Source: Aralia elata
Lineage: Eukaryota > Streptophyta > Magnoliopsida > Apiales > Araliaceae
Assembly: GCA_034770075.1 (NCBI GenBank)
Contig: CM068382.1
Location: 3,038,001-3,102,000, forward strand
DNA: 64,000 bases
Reading direction: 5' to 3'
Below the pieces are notes generated by a model that had not been told where the DNA came from, ran no database searches, and saw only the letters and a program-made list of their open reading frames with translations. Both the position numbers and the translations under genes were made by a program. Positions within the stretch are counted from its first letter, which is position 1, and each line of letters begins with the position of its first letter. Positions 11,890-23,389 of this stretch are shown piece by piece.

Positions 11890-12927
11890 ATGTCTGGACT
11901 GATTGAAGGTCTCCCTGATGCTGTTGCTCTCACATGCCTTGCACGTGTTCCCTTCTACCTTCATCCTAAGTTGGAACTTGTTTCTCATTCTTGGCGAGCT
12001 GCTGTTCACAGCGTTGAACTATTCAAAGCTCGGCAAGAGGCCAACTCCATGGAGGATTTTTTATGTGTGTGTGCCTATGATCCTGAGAACATATGGCAGC
12101 TTTATGATCCCCTGCGAGACCTTTGGATAACCCTCCCCGTTCTTCCTTCACAAGTTAGGCATCTTGCCTACTTCGGTGCTGTCTCCACTGCAGGAAAGCT
12201 GTTTGTTCTAGGTGGTGGCAGTGATGCTGTTGATCCATTAACCGGTGACCAAGATGGAAGTTTCGCAACCAATGAGGTCTGGTCATATGATCCTGTCACC
12301 AGACAGTGGACCCTTTGTGCATCCATGATCGTGCCTCGTGCCATGTTTGCATGCTGTGTACTGGATGGAAAGATAGTTGTAGCTGGCGGTTTCACTAGCT
12401 GTAGGAAATCAATATCTCAAGCAGAAATTTACAATCCTGAAAAGGATGTTTGGGTTCCAATACCTGACCTCCAGCACACTCACAATACTCCCTGCTCGGG
12501 AGCAGTAATAGGGGGAAAGATGCATGTCTTTCACAAAGGATTGCCAACTGTGCAGATCTTGGATAATGTTAGACAGGGTTGGACAGTTTATGAGTATTTA
12601 GGACTCCAGGGTCCTATGGCGGTGGTTCAAGGTTCAGTCTATGTAATGAGTCATGGCCTCATTTACAAGCAGGGGAAAGAAGCAAAGAAGGTGGTAGTGT
12701 CGGCATCTGAGTTTCGTAGGAGAATTGGGTTTGCGATGACAGGTTTAGGAGATGATATATACATCATTGGCGGAGTAATTGGGCCAGAGCAATGGAACTG
12801 TGACATCAAGATGGTGTCTGATGTTGATGTTCTGACGCTTGGTTGTGAGAGATCGGTTTGGCGTCAAGTTACTCCTATGACTCAATGCCGGGGAACTATA
12901 TTCGGTTGTACACATATGAGAATATAG
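11890..12927 (+). CDS. SKIP30: F-box/kelch-repeat protein, SKIP30-like
   Basis: Single-exon CDS of 345 aa, beginning MSGLIEGLPDAVALTCLARV; I chose this ATG rather than in-frame upstream codons because it matches the known start of SKIP30 proteins. Residues about 8-45 form the F-box (LPDAVALTCLARVPFYLHPK). The rest is a kelch beta-propeller with Gly-Gly turns (GKLFVLGGGS, GKIVVAGGF, DDIYIIGGV) and W-containing blades (NEVWSYDPVTRQW, AEIYNPEKDVW). Known role: F-box proteins join SKP1-cullin-F-box ubiquitin ligases, and the kelch domain selects the substrate; the substrate here is unknown. Length and near-complete motif agreement make it an intact orthologue candidate. The 3' UTR probably runs to about 13140. 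Confidence 0.92.
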   Translation: MSGLIEGLPDAVALTCLARVPFYLHPKLELVSHSWRAAVHSVELFKARQEANSMEDFLCVCAYDPENIWQLYDPLRDLWITLPVLPSQVRHLAYFGAVSTAGKLFVLGGGSDAVDPLTGDQDGSFATNEVWSYDPVTRQWTLCASMIVPRAMFACCVLDGKIVVAGGFTSCRKSISQAEIYNPEKDVWVPIPDLQHTHNTPCSGAVIGGKMHVFHKGLPTVQILDNVRQGWTVYEYLGLQGPMAVVQGSVYVMSHGLIYKQGKEAKKVVVSASEFRRRIGFAMTGLGDDIYIIGGVIGPEQWNCDIKMVSDVDVLTLGCERSVWRQVTPMTQCRGTIFGCTHMRI

Positions 12928-13322
12928 AATTTTATCTGTTTGGTTGAGGGTGATGGGTTCTGTTTCCTTTGTTTAACTCTGTTGTTTTTTAGGGTTGACT
13001 TCCTGGAATGGAGGAGGAAGGAATGTGCTTTTTGCAGTTTCCTTCTTTAAACCATGTAGTTTTATGTGTTAATGTTCCTTTTGGAACTTTGTAAAAGAAT
13101 GTCACCTTTGAAGTAGAAGTTATCAATGAATGGCACACAAAATATAATGTATCAATTCATTTATCTACTTAATTCTTTTACTTCTTGCTTTCTTATTTTG
13201 TTGGAGATGGATTTTAGGAGCAGCTCTTCTTCCTTCAAAATCTAAATATCAGATTTTGACAAGGAGATCTGCTCATTATTCTTGCAATTTTAACGATATG
13301 ATATTCTAATATGATATTTTTA

Positions 13323-14473
13323 GGGAAATGTTAAATCGACACTAAAATTTGTTATTTTCGCACACTTGACTGATACATTAACTATGGTTAAGTCACTTAA
13401 TAATAATGTAAAATTTATATTTCAAAATTGCTCTCACCTAATATCTAATATTTCGTTTTTTTCCCTCACCTAACCTTTCGCCGTTTCTCTCTTTCTCTCT
13501 GCAAAATCAATATATTCCTATTTTCTTATACAACTTTATTCATCTACTCTCTTAACTCTTAATTTTGACCTGGTTGATGTTGATATCCGTCTCCCCATGC
13601 TTGTTTATGTTTCCCGTGAGAAGCGCCCTGACTATGATCACAATAAGAAAGCAGGAGCCATGATGCCTTCGTTAGAGTCCCTGCAATCATGTCTAATGGC
13701 CCTTTTATTCTCAATCTTGATTGTGACCACTACATCTACAACTCCCAGGCTATGAAGGAAAGCATGTGTTTCATGATGGATAGAGGAGGGAGATCGGCTT
13801 TGTTATGTCCGGTTCCCTCAAAGATTTGAGGGTATTGACCCATCTGATCGGTATGCTAATTACAACACTGTTTTCTTTGATGGCAGCATTCGGACACTTG
13901 ACGGGCTCCAGGGTCCAGTCTATGTTGGAACTGGCTGCCTCTTTCGAAGAATTGCCCTTAATGGCTTTGATGCACCTCGGGCAAAAGAGCACCATCCCGA
14001 TTGCTGCAGCTTTGGTCGTCGTAAAAAACGTGCCATTTCGGAAGAGAAATGCACCCTTAGGATGGGTGATTTTGATGATGAAGACATGAATCTCTCTCTA
14101 GCTCCTAAGAAATTTGGAAACTCAACTTTCCTAATTGATTTAATCCCAGTGGCAGAGTTCCAAGGTCGTCCCCATGCAGACCTTTCTTTTTTCCCCCTGG
14201 TTTGACACAATATGATTCATTGATTTGGTCTGGATCTGGATCTAAATCTATACAATTAAATCACATATCCAATTAATTCTAAATATGAGGAAGTAATAGA
14301 GAAACGACGGAAGGTTAGGTGACGGCAAAAAACCAAACATAAAAGTATTAAGTATTAGGTGAGGACAATTTTGGAATACAAATTTTGTATTATTATTAAG
14401 TGGCTCAACCATAATTAATGTATGAGCCGTATGTGCGGAAATAATAAAATTTAGTATGAATTTAACATTTTCC
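13323..14473 (+). mobile_element. Pack-MULE-like element carrying a CSLD gene fragment
   Basis: A 1151-bp element bounded by an exact 8-bp direct repeat TATTTTTA (13315-13322 and 14474-14481). Its ends begin GGGAAATGTTAAAT (left) and, inverted, GGAAAATGTTAAAT (right). The inverted repeats run about 180 bp (about 13323-13505 and 14290-14473) and keep landmarks such as TTAATAATAAT and CTCACCTAA in both arms. Between them lies an intronless CSLD-like coding fragment. Long inverted repeats around a captured host gene piece are the hallmark of Pack-MULEs; MULE target duplications are usually 9 bp, so 8 bp is slightly short. No transposase is present. Confidence 0.8.
13573..14185 (+). pseudogene. 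Captured, frameshifted fragment of a cellulose synthase-like D gene
   Basis: Translating the plus strand in shifting frames gives strong CSLD blocks in the normal order: DVDIRLPMLVYVSREKRPDY, KKAGAM, an LNLDCDHYIYNSQAM block carrying the catalytic DxD-type aspartates, a CFMMDRGG block, FEGIDPSDRYANYNTVFFD, LDGLQGPVYVGTGCLFRR and FGNSTFLIDLIPVAEFQGRP. The blocks are out of frame with each other around 13660-13700 and 13785-13835. There is no start codon, no N-terminal zinc or membrane region, no C-terminal QxxRW region and no introns. CSLDs are about 1100-1200 aa Golgi or plasma-membrane glycosyltransferases; this covers only roughly 200 aa of the catalytic core. It cannot encode an active enzyme. 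Confidence 0.88.
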
Positions 14474-14481
14474 TATTTTTA

Positions 14482-15641
14482 TAAAATACTCTAAAGGGTC
14501 GTTACATTTTACCCCTAAGGCTCTTGTTTCTAAATTATTTTGTCATTAAAATATCCATTGGACAAATTAAAATTATTTATGAAGAGTTCAGATATTGTGT
14601 TATGTTAAATAAAGGTAGACATTGACAAGGCCTTAATTAGAACGGTTACTATTTTTCACTCGAGTCTATTACTCTACTATATCAATTATCACCCACATCA
14701 ATGGGCCTACTTTATAATTAATTTTTTGTCTCCATTTTTGGTATGTCACCATCTTCTTTTAGCATCGGGGGTCCATAAATTTGCTTTTGGTCCACCTCTA
14801 AAACATCATTATGGAACAACAGTACTGCTACCCTAACATTGCCTTCATTAGTCAACAAGAATGGTTCGGTTCATCTAGTGGGGATATATTACACAATAAT
14901 TGTATCCATTCATACTTTTGGTTGGCACCTTAATAAAGTGAAAATTGTCTATAAACAAAATAAGTTAATCTAGTTAGAAAAAATTGTGGGTTAATTATGT
15001 GTAAAGTGAGGAGATTATCTGAAATTTTATGGGGGTAAACATGAGCCTATAAATATTCTGATAAGAATAAATGGTTAATTGATAACATGTTGACTTGTCA
15101 AGACATAAAAAGGACAAAAAATTACATAAAAAAATATATATTACGTGCACTTGAGGGTTGCTCAATTACAATATGCTCACAATAAAGAAAGGGATTTGCA
15201 TAAAGAAAGAATTTTTTTTTAAAAAAAATGATGGAAATAATTTAATTTTAGGAAACAAACATTTGATGGACTCTAGCAATCCTAATTCCCACTTGGATGA
15301 TGCCACATGGCATCTAATGACTAGTAGTAAAACCATGCCACCAAGTTATCCACTTTTATTTGATTGTTTATAATTTTGATGATTTTAGGTGAAAGCGATG
15401 TGCCTATTGAATAGATAAGCCTGTAGATGGACCGTCCCTAAGAAAATGGGTCCAAATAAACATTGATTGATTTATTTATTTAATGAATTATTATTTTTAC
15501 AAGATAAATTAATATTATTATAAAAAATAAATTACATGAATAATAAGTCAGTTCTATTTTTATGTGAGTGAGACTTTGTAAAAATATTTTTTTGTGTGTA
15601 AATAGTAATTTTCTTTATTTATTTTATTTTTTTTGATATGT

Positions 15642-15673
<32 letters not shown>

Positions 15674-18091
15674 GATGTTGATTTTCTTGATTAAAAGGTG
15701 TATTGATACCCTCAGCAAGCATAGTACTATTATTCCTCAAGAACTGTGAATTGATATCTGGAACATGGAAAGGGAATGGAAAGTTTTGTAGGAATATTAA
15801 TGAATAATGATGCCTGTTACATATAATTAAGTACATTTAATTTAACGTAAAATCAAAGTTTAACCACTTTTTATTAAGATTAAGCTCCAAACATCACGAC
15901 ATTTTTTAATTAGTCGATCCCTTAAAGAAAAATTTCTTCTTCCATCAAATGCGCCCAAAGATTTTTTATTTTTTTTAAAAAAAAAGTACAATAAACTCGC
16001 ATTTTAAATACATGTTAATTTCCCAAAAAAAATCCAAATATTTCTTCATATTGATCTAATCTCATTCTTAGAAACAGCCACAACATTATTGAAGCTGGGG
16101 CTTGGTGGGGGTGTTGTGATGATCATGATGGGGTTGGGAAAATAATCATATAAGACTAGTACTATTGATGACAAGAAGACATCCCAATTATGAATCCCAT
16201 TTTATTCTATTCCTAACAAAAGGAAGTCCTGCCTACCTAGCTAATTACACTTCTAAACTTCTCTCACAATATTCCCCAGAAGTTTTTTCAAAATAATTTA
16301 GGGGAATCTTTTCAGTTTTCACCCATCAAAAGTTTAATTGTGCATAAAAATCAAGAAACTAGTATGAGGGAGAATAGAAAGGTTGGAAAAAGGGGGAGTG
16401 AGTGCATGGAACTGCTTTGGCAAGTGGGTGGCTCGTTTCTGGTGTATACAACGAAGCCCCGTAAAAAAGATGATGAAGCGATATATTTAAACTTTCAAAC
16501 GCATTAAATAAAATATTATTACTCTAAAGGCTAATAATCGAATAAATACATAGAATTTATTTGTTTTCTATATGTTTGAACGTTAGACAAGTGAGTTTGG
16601 AACGATTAACTTATACAAAAATGTATCGTATTAAAATTGATGAATGTGCTTAGACTAAATAAAATTATATTTTTGAATTTAATAAAACAAGACCTGAAAA
16701 TGATTTTGGCCTTCAAAGGTAGACGATATGATTTTTTTGTCAAATTAAATCAAATAACTGAAGTCAGTATCAGTCCTCCTGACAATGGCACGCCTCAAAG
16801 TTACAGGGGCCATCTTGAATTCATCGCAACTTAATTTCTACCTGAACTGATCCTATTATATCCATATATTTACTCTCTTTTTCTTTTAAGATACAAACGG
16901 GGTGTGCACTCCTCGCAAAATAATATGACAATATTTCTGGAGAAAAAAAATAAGATATTAACAATTTTATATCTTATGTATATGTAATTTTATTAAATAT
17001 TACATTAATATAACTAAATAATATACAAGATATAATTCAAATAAAACTGTTGGTAAGTTTTTTTTTTTTGGGGACTATTGCTCTCTAGAAAAATGTTTCA
17101 TTTATATACATAATTTCTCAAATATGAAGGTGTCATTTTCTTTTACGTTCATCTCATTTCTCAAAATAAGATATGGAGTATTTTTTTTCTCCAGAAATTT
17201 AAAAGTAAAATGTGGTTTCAAATTTAATGTTAATTTGAAATTAGTTATTAAATTTAACTATTAAATAATATTAAAACTCTTAATTGAAGCATGCATGTGG
17301 AAAATGAATGATCTTAACTTCTAATATAAGCTTTTCTTAAAGTTTACATGCATGCTTTATAAATAAATTAGCAAAATAAAAGTAGTAGCTGCTACTTTTT
17401 GTATGTGACCAACCATAAGTTGATGTTAGATGTACAACCAATTAAGCTTCCCTCAATAACATTCACTTAATTTAGAGAAGTAGATGGAGGCTAACCTTTT
17501 TCTTTTTTAATTTTAATCATCACCCCTCTTTAACTTACTTTAGACACAAGAAATTATGCCAAGTAGTATACAATTTGATTATTCACACCAGTCGTACTCG
17601 TACTCGTCCATACATATATCCCAATCAATTCTTGGGTCCCTCCATTATCCCAAAATAATCAAACCCCTCTGTGTTTGACCACCAACTAAACTACCCTTTT
17701 ATTTCAATTTTTGGTTTTGCTAACTACTACCCTGTTCAATTCAATAAGGAATTAATTATTTTGATTTTTTGGGGATTATCCTTTTCTTCTCGCAGTCATT
17801 ATTACGTAAACTATGGGCCCAAGGGTCTTTATAAAAACTTAAAAGAGTCATATAACTTGTACATAAGATATAGCTAGCTAAAATTATGTATCGTATATAA
17901 TGTATTCTATCACTTGAGTTAAGAAACTCCTTCACTTTAAATGCATTTAAATCTTATCTTACTGCAACAATATCATATCACGTGTGAGTACACAAAATAT
18001 TAATACGTATTTAAAATTTAATTAAAAAATTTAAATCATTAGGTCTTATATCAATTTAGATATTAGTTCATCACTCTTTTTTTATTTATCC
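14482..18091. other. Intergenic, AT-rich
   Basis: No gene or domain is recognisable. It contains a compound (TG)n(GA)n microsatellite at about 15639-15673 and several poly-A or poly-T runs. Short open frames near 15158, 16637 and 17671 look random. Confidence 0.5.
15639..15673. repeat. Compound (TG)n(AG)n microsatellite
   Basis: Direct reading shows a TG dinucleotide run passing into an AG run. Confidence 0.9.
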
Positions 18092-18540
18092 TGTAAGATC
18101 CCGACTTTTAATTAATAAAATTTATTTTTTATATATGTGTTTCTGAAACAGTAAGGTGCTAAATTCATAAAAAAAAAAATAAGGATGATATATATATACA
18201 AATTACAAAAAACAAAAAGAATGTCGATGAAGACGCAAAAAAATATTTGGTACCGTACAACGTCATCGTAACAACTAATCATTGGTAGACCTCACAACAG
18301 AATAATTATCGGATATAAAAAATAACAAAATAACTGTTAATAAAAGTTGTCGATGGAACTGTTATATTTAACTATTAAAATATCAGGCAATAAAGGAATA
18401 GTAACACACAGTGTCACTACAATATTACATAGTATTGAACTAATAATTGTCACGGTAACAAATGTAATAATGAAAAATTACGTATTTAAAAATCGCAGAT
18501 ACTGAAAAGTTAAACAGACTCGTGAATAGTAAAAAAAATC

Positions 18541-18729
18541 TTGAGATGTGTCAAAATTATATGTGGTAGATTGAAGATAATCTTGAAATATAAAAGTTGT
18601 GCTAAAATTTATGTGTGGTAGATTAAAGGTAATCTTGAAATGTGAAAATTATAGTAAAATAATGAGTGATAGATTAAAGATAATCTTGAAATGTGAAAAA
18701 TGTGTTAAAGTTGATGTGTGGTAGATTTT
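18541..18729. repeat. Diverged tandem repeat, about 52-bp period, four units
   Basis: The anchor GTGGTAGATT or close variants recurs at 18563, 18615, 18666 and 18718. The units share GATAATCTTGAAATGTGAAA-like cores. They sit just upstream of a TATA-like sequence, so they could be promoter repeats of the presumed LTR. Confidence 0.75.
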
Positions 18730-18959
18730 GGTTAAGAGAGCTATAAAACGGGGGGTTACCATAAGGAGTTGACATACTCTTTTTACTTGTTCTACCTCCA
18801 CTTTCTAAATATTTTTTTATTATAAGTGCTTCTCTGAGTGTGCTAAGAATACTTGAGTGTTGGTAATATCAGTAAGAGTGAAAAAATTGTTCAGGTGAGT
18901 CTTTTCTCTAAAGTATAGTTATACAAACACCCACACACATTACACAATATTTTACAAGA

Positions 18960-19106
18960 AAACTGATATTAACACAACAGAAAATGATATTTTCACAGGA
19001 AAAGTGTCGCTATAGATCCTATAGCGACGGTTTTCCCAGTCGCTAGACATCTATAGCGACATTTTTCATGTGAAAATATCAAAAAATGTTGTGAAAATAT
19101 CAATTT
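18960..19106. mobile_element. Small foldback element with TCGCTATAG hairpin arms
   Basis: Inner arms 18985-19014 and 19051-19080 are complementary at 28 of 30 positions (GATATTTTCACA...TGTCGCTATAG). A weaker outer repeat (TGATATT..CACAAC) extends the arms to about 18960 and 19106. The loop contains further TAGCGAC motifs. It resembles a miniature inverted-repeat element; no clear target duplication is seen. Confidence 0.6.
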
Positions 19107-20863
19107 CTTATTTACAACTCTTCCTTTAGAAGATTCATTTTGAAAAGCTTCCTCTAGAAGATTGTTTTAAAATATTATTTTATTCATTCAAAAAAAAATT
19201 ATTTTGAAACTTTATTCTACTCCATTTTATACACTACACAAATTATTTTATAAATACTATCAATATATTTTTGACAATTTTACAATATACAAGTTAGTGT
19301 ATATCATAGAACTTATATAAGACAATTACTAATTAAATCATAAATATGTTGATCTCCTACATAGAACGTATAATCTAGTCACTTGCTAAGGTAAGGGATA
19401 TCATTTTCTTCATACTTTTAAATTTAAATCTACTATGGTAAGAAATTATTATTCGTTTATATAGCCCTTAAACAGTGAAAATTTCTGAAATAACAATTCG
19501 CTAAAATTTCTTTAATAGTTTGCGATTCATCTAATATTTTTTGACCTGAACCTTCCTGTTGAATTCTGAATCATGGACAATGCCCTTGGATATGAATCTT
19601 GAACTCATTCCGATATTTTGAATATCGTGTTGATAATTTGGATATTATTGGACTATGAACAAATTAAATTATTCTTTAAACATAAATAAATTGTAGATCT
19701 CTAATATTCATTCATTGTTTTATTATTCATATTATTTCTATTTGTTTTTTGTTGTTTGTCTAACTATCAAGACTCAAGTTGTTGTGAATGTTTTTGACCT
19801 GGGTGCAAAAACAATATGGTTGTTGAGTGTTTTTAGTCTGTGTGGCAAAAACACGTGGTGAAAGTTCTCTTTGATCTGGGTACAAAGAAGAACTGTTGTT
19901 TGGCATGATCATGACCATTGATGTTACAGTTGATGAAATCTTGATGATGAATTTTAAATTGGAGAAGAGAGTAGACATTATATATTGTCTATTTGACTCT
20001 CATAATGGATTTATCATCCCGCTGTAATTATTTGTTAAAAACTTATGTTGTTTAGTATTTTTTCTAAATCTGATTTATCACTGTTGAAGATTAAAGATAA
20101 TTTTATTCTTTTATTATCATAGTCATGATATTTCTTACTAGGCTATTTGAGCTCACCTTTTTCTTTTTAATTTCTTTTAGGAAATGAGAATATAGTTGGG
20201 ACTTGTGGGGGGAGCATGAGAATAAAGTGACGGTCCAATTTAGTAGTTGTGGTAGTCTGTATTAAGTTGTGAAATAATGTATAAATAATTATAGCGAGAA
20301 TTTAGTGTATGTGATGTCATACTATACACGATATTGTAATAATTATAATTAAAAAAATTTGTGTATATTATTTTATATTTTGACGATTCAAATTGAATTA
20401 TATAAACCCGTATTTAAAAACGTCACATATCACTACAACTTATTTATAATGTCCTAATATCGCGAGCTTATAAGGTAATAAATCGATAACAAATTGTATT
20501 TTTTTGTATAACAAAAAATTTTGCCTTTTGCTTACCAGTAGTGTGATATTATTATTTAGAGCCTCAAACGAGTGTTTAGCACATGATTATTATTTTTTTA
20601 TATACTTAAAAAAAAAGTGATTATTGTCTTAAAATGCTACAAAAAATTGTATGTAATTTTGAGCTAAGTATCATAAGTAATCAAATAATGACACGCAACA
20701 AGAAAAAAAGTCTATATTTTATTCTCTATCACTTGGCTTTCAGATAATATATTTTAATTTTAAGGTAATCATTTACTACAATTTTACCTTGTACGATCAA
20801 ATTTTGGGAGACTAAATTTGTGTACTACCAAACCAGTCTGTGTGCGGAGAGTAAAGAATATTA

Positions 20864-21120
20864 TTCCTCGGTCTCAAATTAATTATATTTCTAAAACTTT
20901 TTAAAATTAAATTGACTATTTTTAAAACTAATCTTTTTACTATTTTTGCTAACATATAGGTGAAGATATTATAACCAAAAGAAAGTATATATAATTTATT
21001 ACTAATTTTAATTTTTATAATTTTAAAAATATATTTATATATGCTTAATTATTAATTTTAAAAATAGTTAATTTAATTTTAAAAAATTTTAAAAAAACAA
21101 TTAATTTGGGACGAAAAGAG
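20864..21120. mobile_element. Stowaway-like MITE, copy 2
   Basis: 257 bp flanked by TA (20862-20863 and 21121-21122). The ends contain GGTCTCAAATTAATT (left) and, inverted, CTCTTTTCGTCCCAAATTAA (right). The interior follows copy 1 (7179-7438) closely and in the same orientation, including CATATAGGTGAAGATATTAT and ACCAAAAGAAAGTATAT. Confidence 0.82.
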
Positions 21121-21953
21121 TAATTGGGATGAAATGAAATGTTACAACACATGATGTCAACATTTAATATTCACCTTCAAGTGCGTGCCTTTTACTTTTA
21201 TTTTTCACATAAGCAGAGCAGTACAATCTGACAAAAAGAAGAGAGAGAAAACAGAGCAGTAGTACAAAGTACACAAAGCGACAAAATTTAGTTAATCAAT
21301 TAGTTTGACAAAATCAAGATAAAGACCTGCAACAGTAGATTAGAGAAGAGAGCGTACAGGGATGAACTATTATTATTATTCATTTCATTACTAGTTTGGC
21401 CTAGGTACATCCCTCTTCTTCTTTTAAAAAAGAACACCAAAAATATAATCTCTCTCTCCCTCTCTGTTCTCCAAGTTGCTAGCCATGGTGATTCTACAAA
21501 AGTTGTTGAACTGAGAGGAATTTGGAGTTTTCAAATTGTATAAATAAAAAGAAACAAAAGCTTTTTGTGTTGAATGTCCACCCTTATAGCATGTGCTATG
21601 GCTAGTTTGTGCTTTGTGTGTGATCTTGATTCCAAGTGGGTTTTCATGATAAATATTCCTGTTTTTTCTTGATGCAACTTCAACAAAAGCATTAAAAGTT
21701 GCAAAGATAGGGCGGATTTGTGGGTTTTCCATTTCTTGTTTTCTAGTGTTCAGGCATGGAGGCTACAGAGATTGAACTTAAATCTCTCTGGTTTAGTTTT
21801 CCTTTTTTGGGTTTCTGCTGAATGCTCTGTTTTGGTAAAAGTCTAGTCTTTTCTTTCTTTTCTTCTTTTTCTCTTTGTGTCTGTCCTTCTGTAGCTCGAA
21901 AGGTGGGTCTAGTAATTCAGTGGCGGTTTCTGGTTAACAAACTCATAATTCAG

Positions 21954-22023
21954 GTGAGATTTCAGGTTTATCTGCATAAACACTTGTTTATTGTCTATTC
22001 ATAGTTGCGCTCTATTTTTGCAG
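21954..22023 (+). other. Probable short 5' UTR intron of the FLZ gene
   Basis: A donor AATTCAG|GTGAGA at 21954 and an acceptor TTTTTGCAG at 22023 enclose a 70-bp T-rich stretch, seven bases before the FLZ start codon. Inferred from splice motifs. Confidence 0.5.
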
Positions 22024-22030
22024 TGAATTG

Positions 22031-23389
22031 ATGAACATTTTTGATAAAGTAATGCTGAGAAATAGATCTAGAAATTTGACCACCAAACAATCTTTAATGG
22101 CTGACCACAACTCTGTACCATCTCCAAGATCAAATCAAACAAAACGCATTTCTTCTTTCTTTGGTTCTCCAAGGTTTTTCAATGGTTTTTTCTCAAAGGG
22201 TAGCAGTAATATCTCTGATGCTGAAACTGTAATGAGCCCAACTTCAATTCTTCTAGACAGCAAAACTGTCTCCAATTTTGGCAACCCATTTGGCTATTAT
22301 TATGATCAAAACATGTCTAGATCCCAAAAAACATCATCAACAGAAAACAAACACTTCAATGAGAAATTAGATAGTAAAGGAATTTGCGTTGCTCTAATTG
22401 ACTCAACAAATGATGAGAAAAATCATGACAGTTCCAATTTCACCAAACCAAAGCTAAAGATTCAGATCCCCCCATCTGGAATTTCTCCAACCCAGTCACC
22501 AAAATCTTCAGCTGATTTCGGAATCAAGACCCGGAGCCGAAATTTATCTCCTTTTGGGGGACTGAATCCTAATATTTTTACTGGAGGTCTGTCTTTGAGT
22601 GAAATGGAGCTTTCTGAGGACTACACTTGTGTGATTTCTCATGGGCCTAATCCGAAAACCACTCATATTTATGACAATTGCATATTGGAGAGCTGTTGTG
22701 GTGTTGTTGCTTTGTCTGAATTGAAAAAGGAGTTTAATTTGAACTCACCATCCAAGAGTTTCCTCAGCTTCTGTCACACTTGCAAGAAGAATCTTGGAGA
22801 TGGCAAGGACATTTACATGTACAGGTTAGTCCATATTTCATTAATTTTCTTGAGATTGGAAATCTTTATTGCAATTCAAAGTTACTGTTAAATGATGCAA
22901 GATTACTATATTGAAGTCTCACTAGTTAGAAAATTGCTGTAAAATTACATGGACAAGGAAAATTTCCAATATGTTTAGCTAGGATTTGAGATGATCATCT
23001 TATGAATGTCCTGAAAAAGTATTTCAAGGCATGCAGGCAATTATATGCTCTGAATGAGTATTTTTTATTTTATTTTTCAATGTGATATTTGGTTTTCTTG
23101 TTTCTATACTTATTCGATTGACTAGAATATAACAAGTACGGAACAAAAGAATATATTGGTAATACATCGAACCAAAGCATTTCTATTTGATATATGAATT
23201 CAATTACAGAAATCTGCTGAACTATAACTTTATGTAGAAAATTTTTAAGTTCTTGATTTAAGGAGCTTCAATACAAGTTCAATTGTGTGTTGCAGGGGTG
23301 AGAAAGCCTTTTGCAGTAATGAATGTCGATGCGAAGAAATGCTCTCAGATGGAATGAAGAATTCAGAAATGGAGAATAATGGTTTTTAG
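22031..23389 (+). CDS. FLZ (FCS-like zinc finger, DUF581) protein, 2 exons
   Basis: Exon 1 is 22031-22824 and exon 2 is 23296-23389 (888 nt, 295 aa), joined by a GT-AG intron inside the conserved MYRGEKAFC motif. The N-terminus MLRNRSRNLTTKQSLMADH and a Ser/Pro-rich middle are typical of one FLZ subgroup. The zinc finger lies at about residues 244-280: FCHTCKKNLGDGKDIYMYR then GEKAFCSNECR, giving paired cysteines C-x2-C and the FCS-x2-C signature. Known role: FLZ proteins bind SnRK1 kinase subunits as adaptors in energy and stress signalling. A region with LKIQIPPSG and LSEMELSEDYTCVISHGPNPKTTHIYDN before the finger is also conserved in this subgroup from memory. A short 5' UTR intron probably precedes the ATG. 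Confidence 0.92.

Larger units (their letters stand above)
18092..20427 (+). mobile_element. Possible solo LTR of a Gypsy-type retrotransposon
   Basis: It begins TGTAAGATCCCGACTTTTAA, the style of start (TGTAA..CCCGAC) seen in many plant Gypsy LTRs, and ends AACGTCACA. The flanking 5-mers are TATCC (left) and TATCA (right), four of five matching. Inside are a TATA-like CTATAAAACGG near 18740 followed by a transcribed-leader-like stretch, four diverged tandem units of about 52 bp, and a hairpin element at 18960-19106. No primer-binding site, polypurine tract or second LTR is visible. The assignment is tentative. Confidence 0.3.

Noticed and set aside
18541..18729. CRISPR-like spaced repeats
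   Set aside because: The units are diverged, head-to-tail and without spacers, in plant DNA; they are a tandem repeat.
19760..19978. Minus-strand 72-aa open frame
   Set aside because: It lies in repeat-like sequence and shows no domain.
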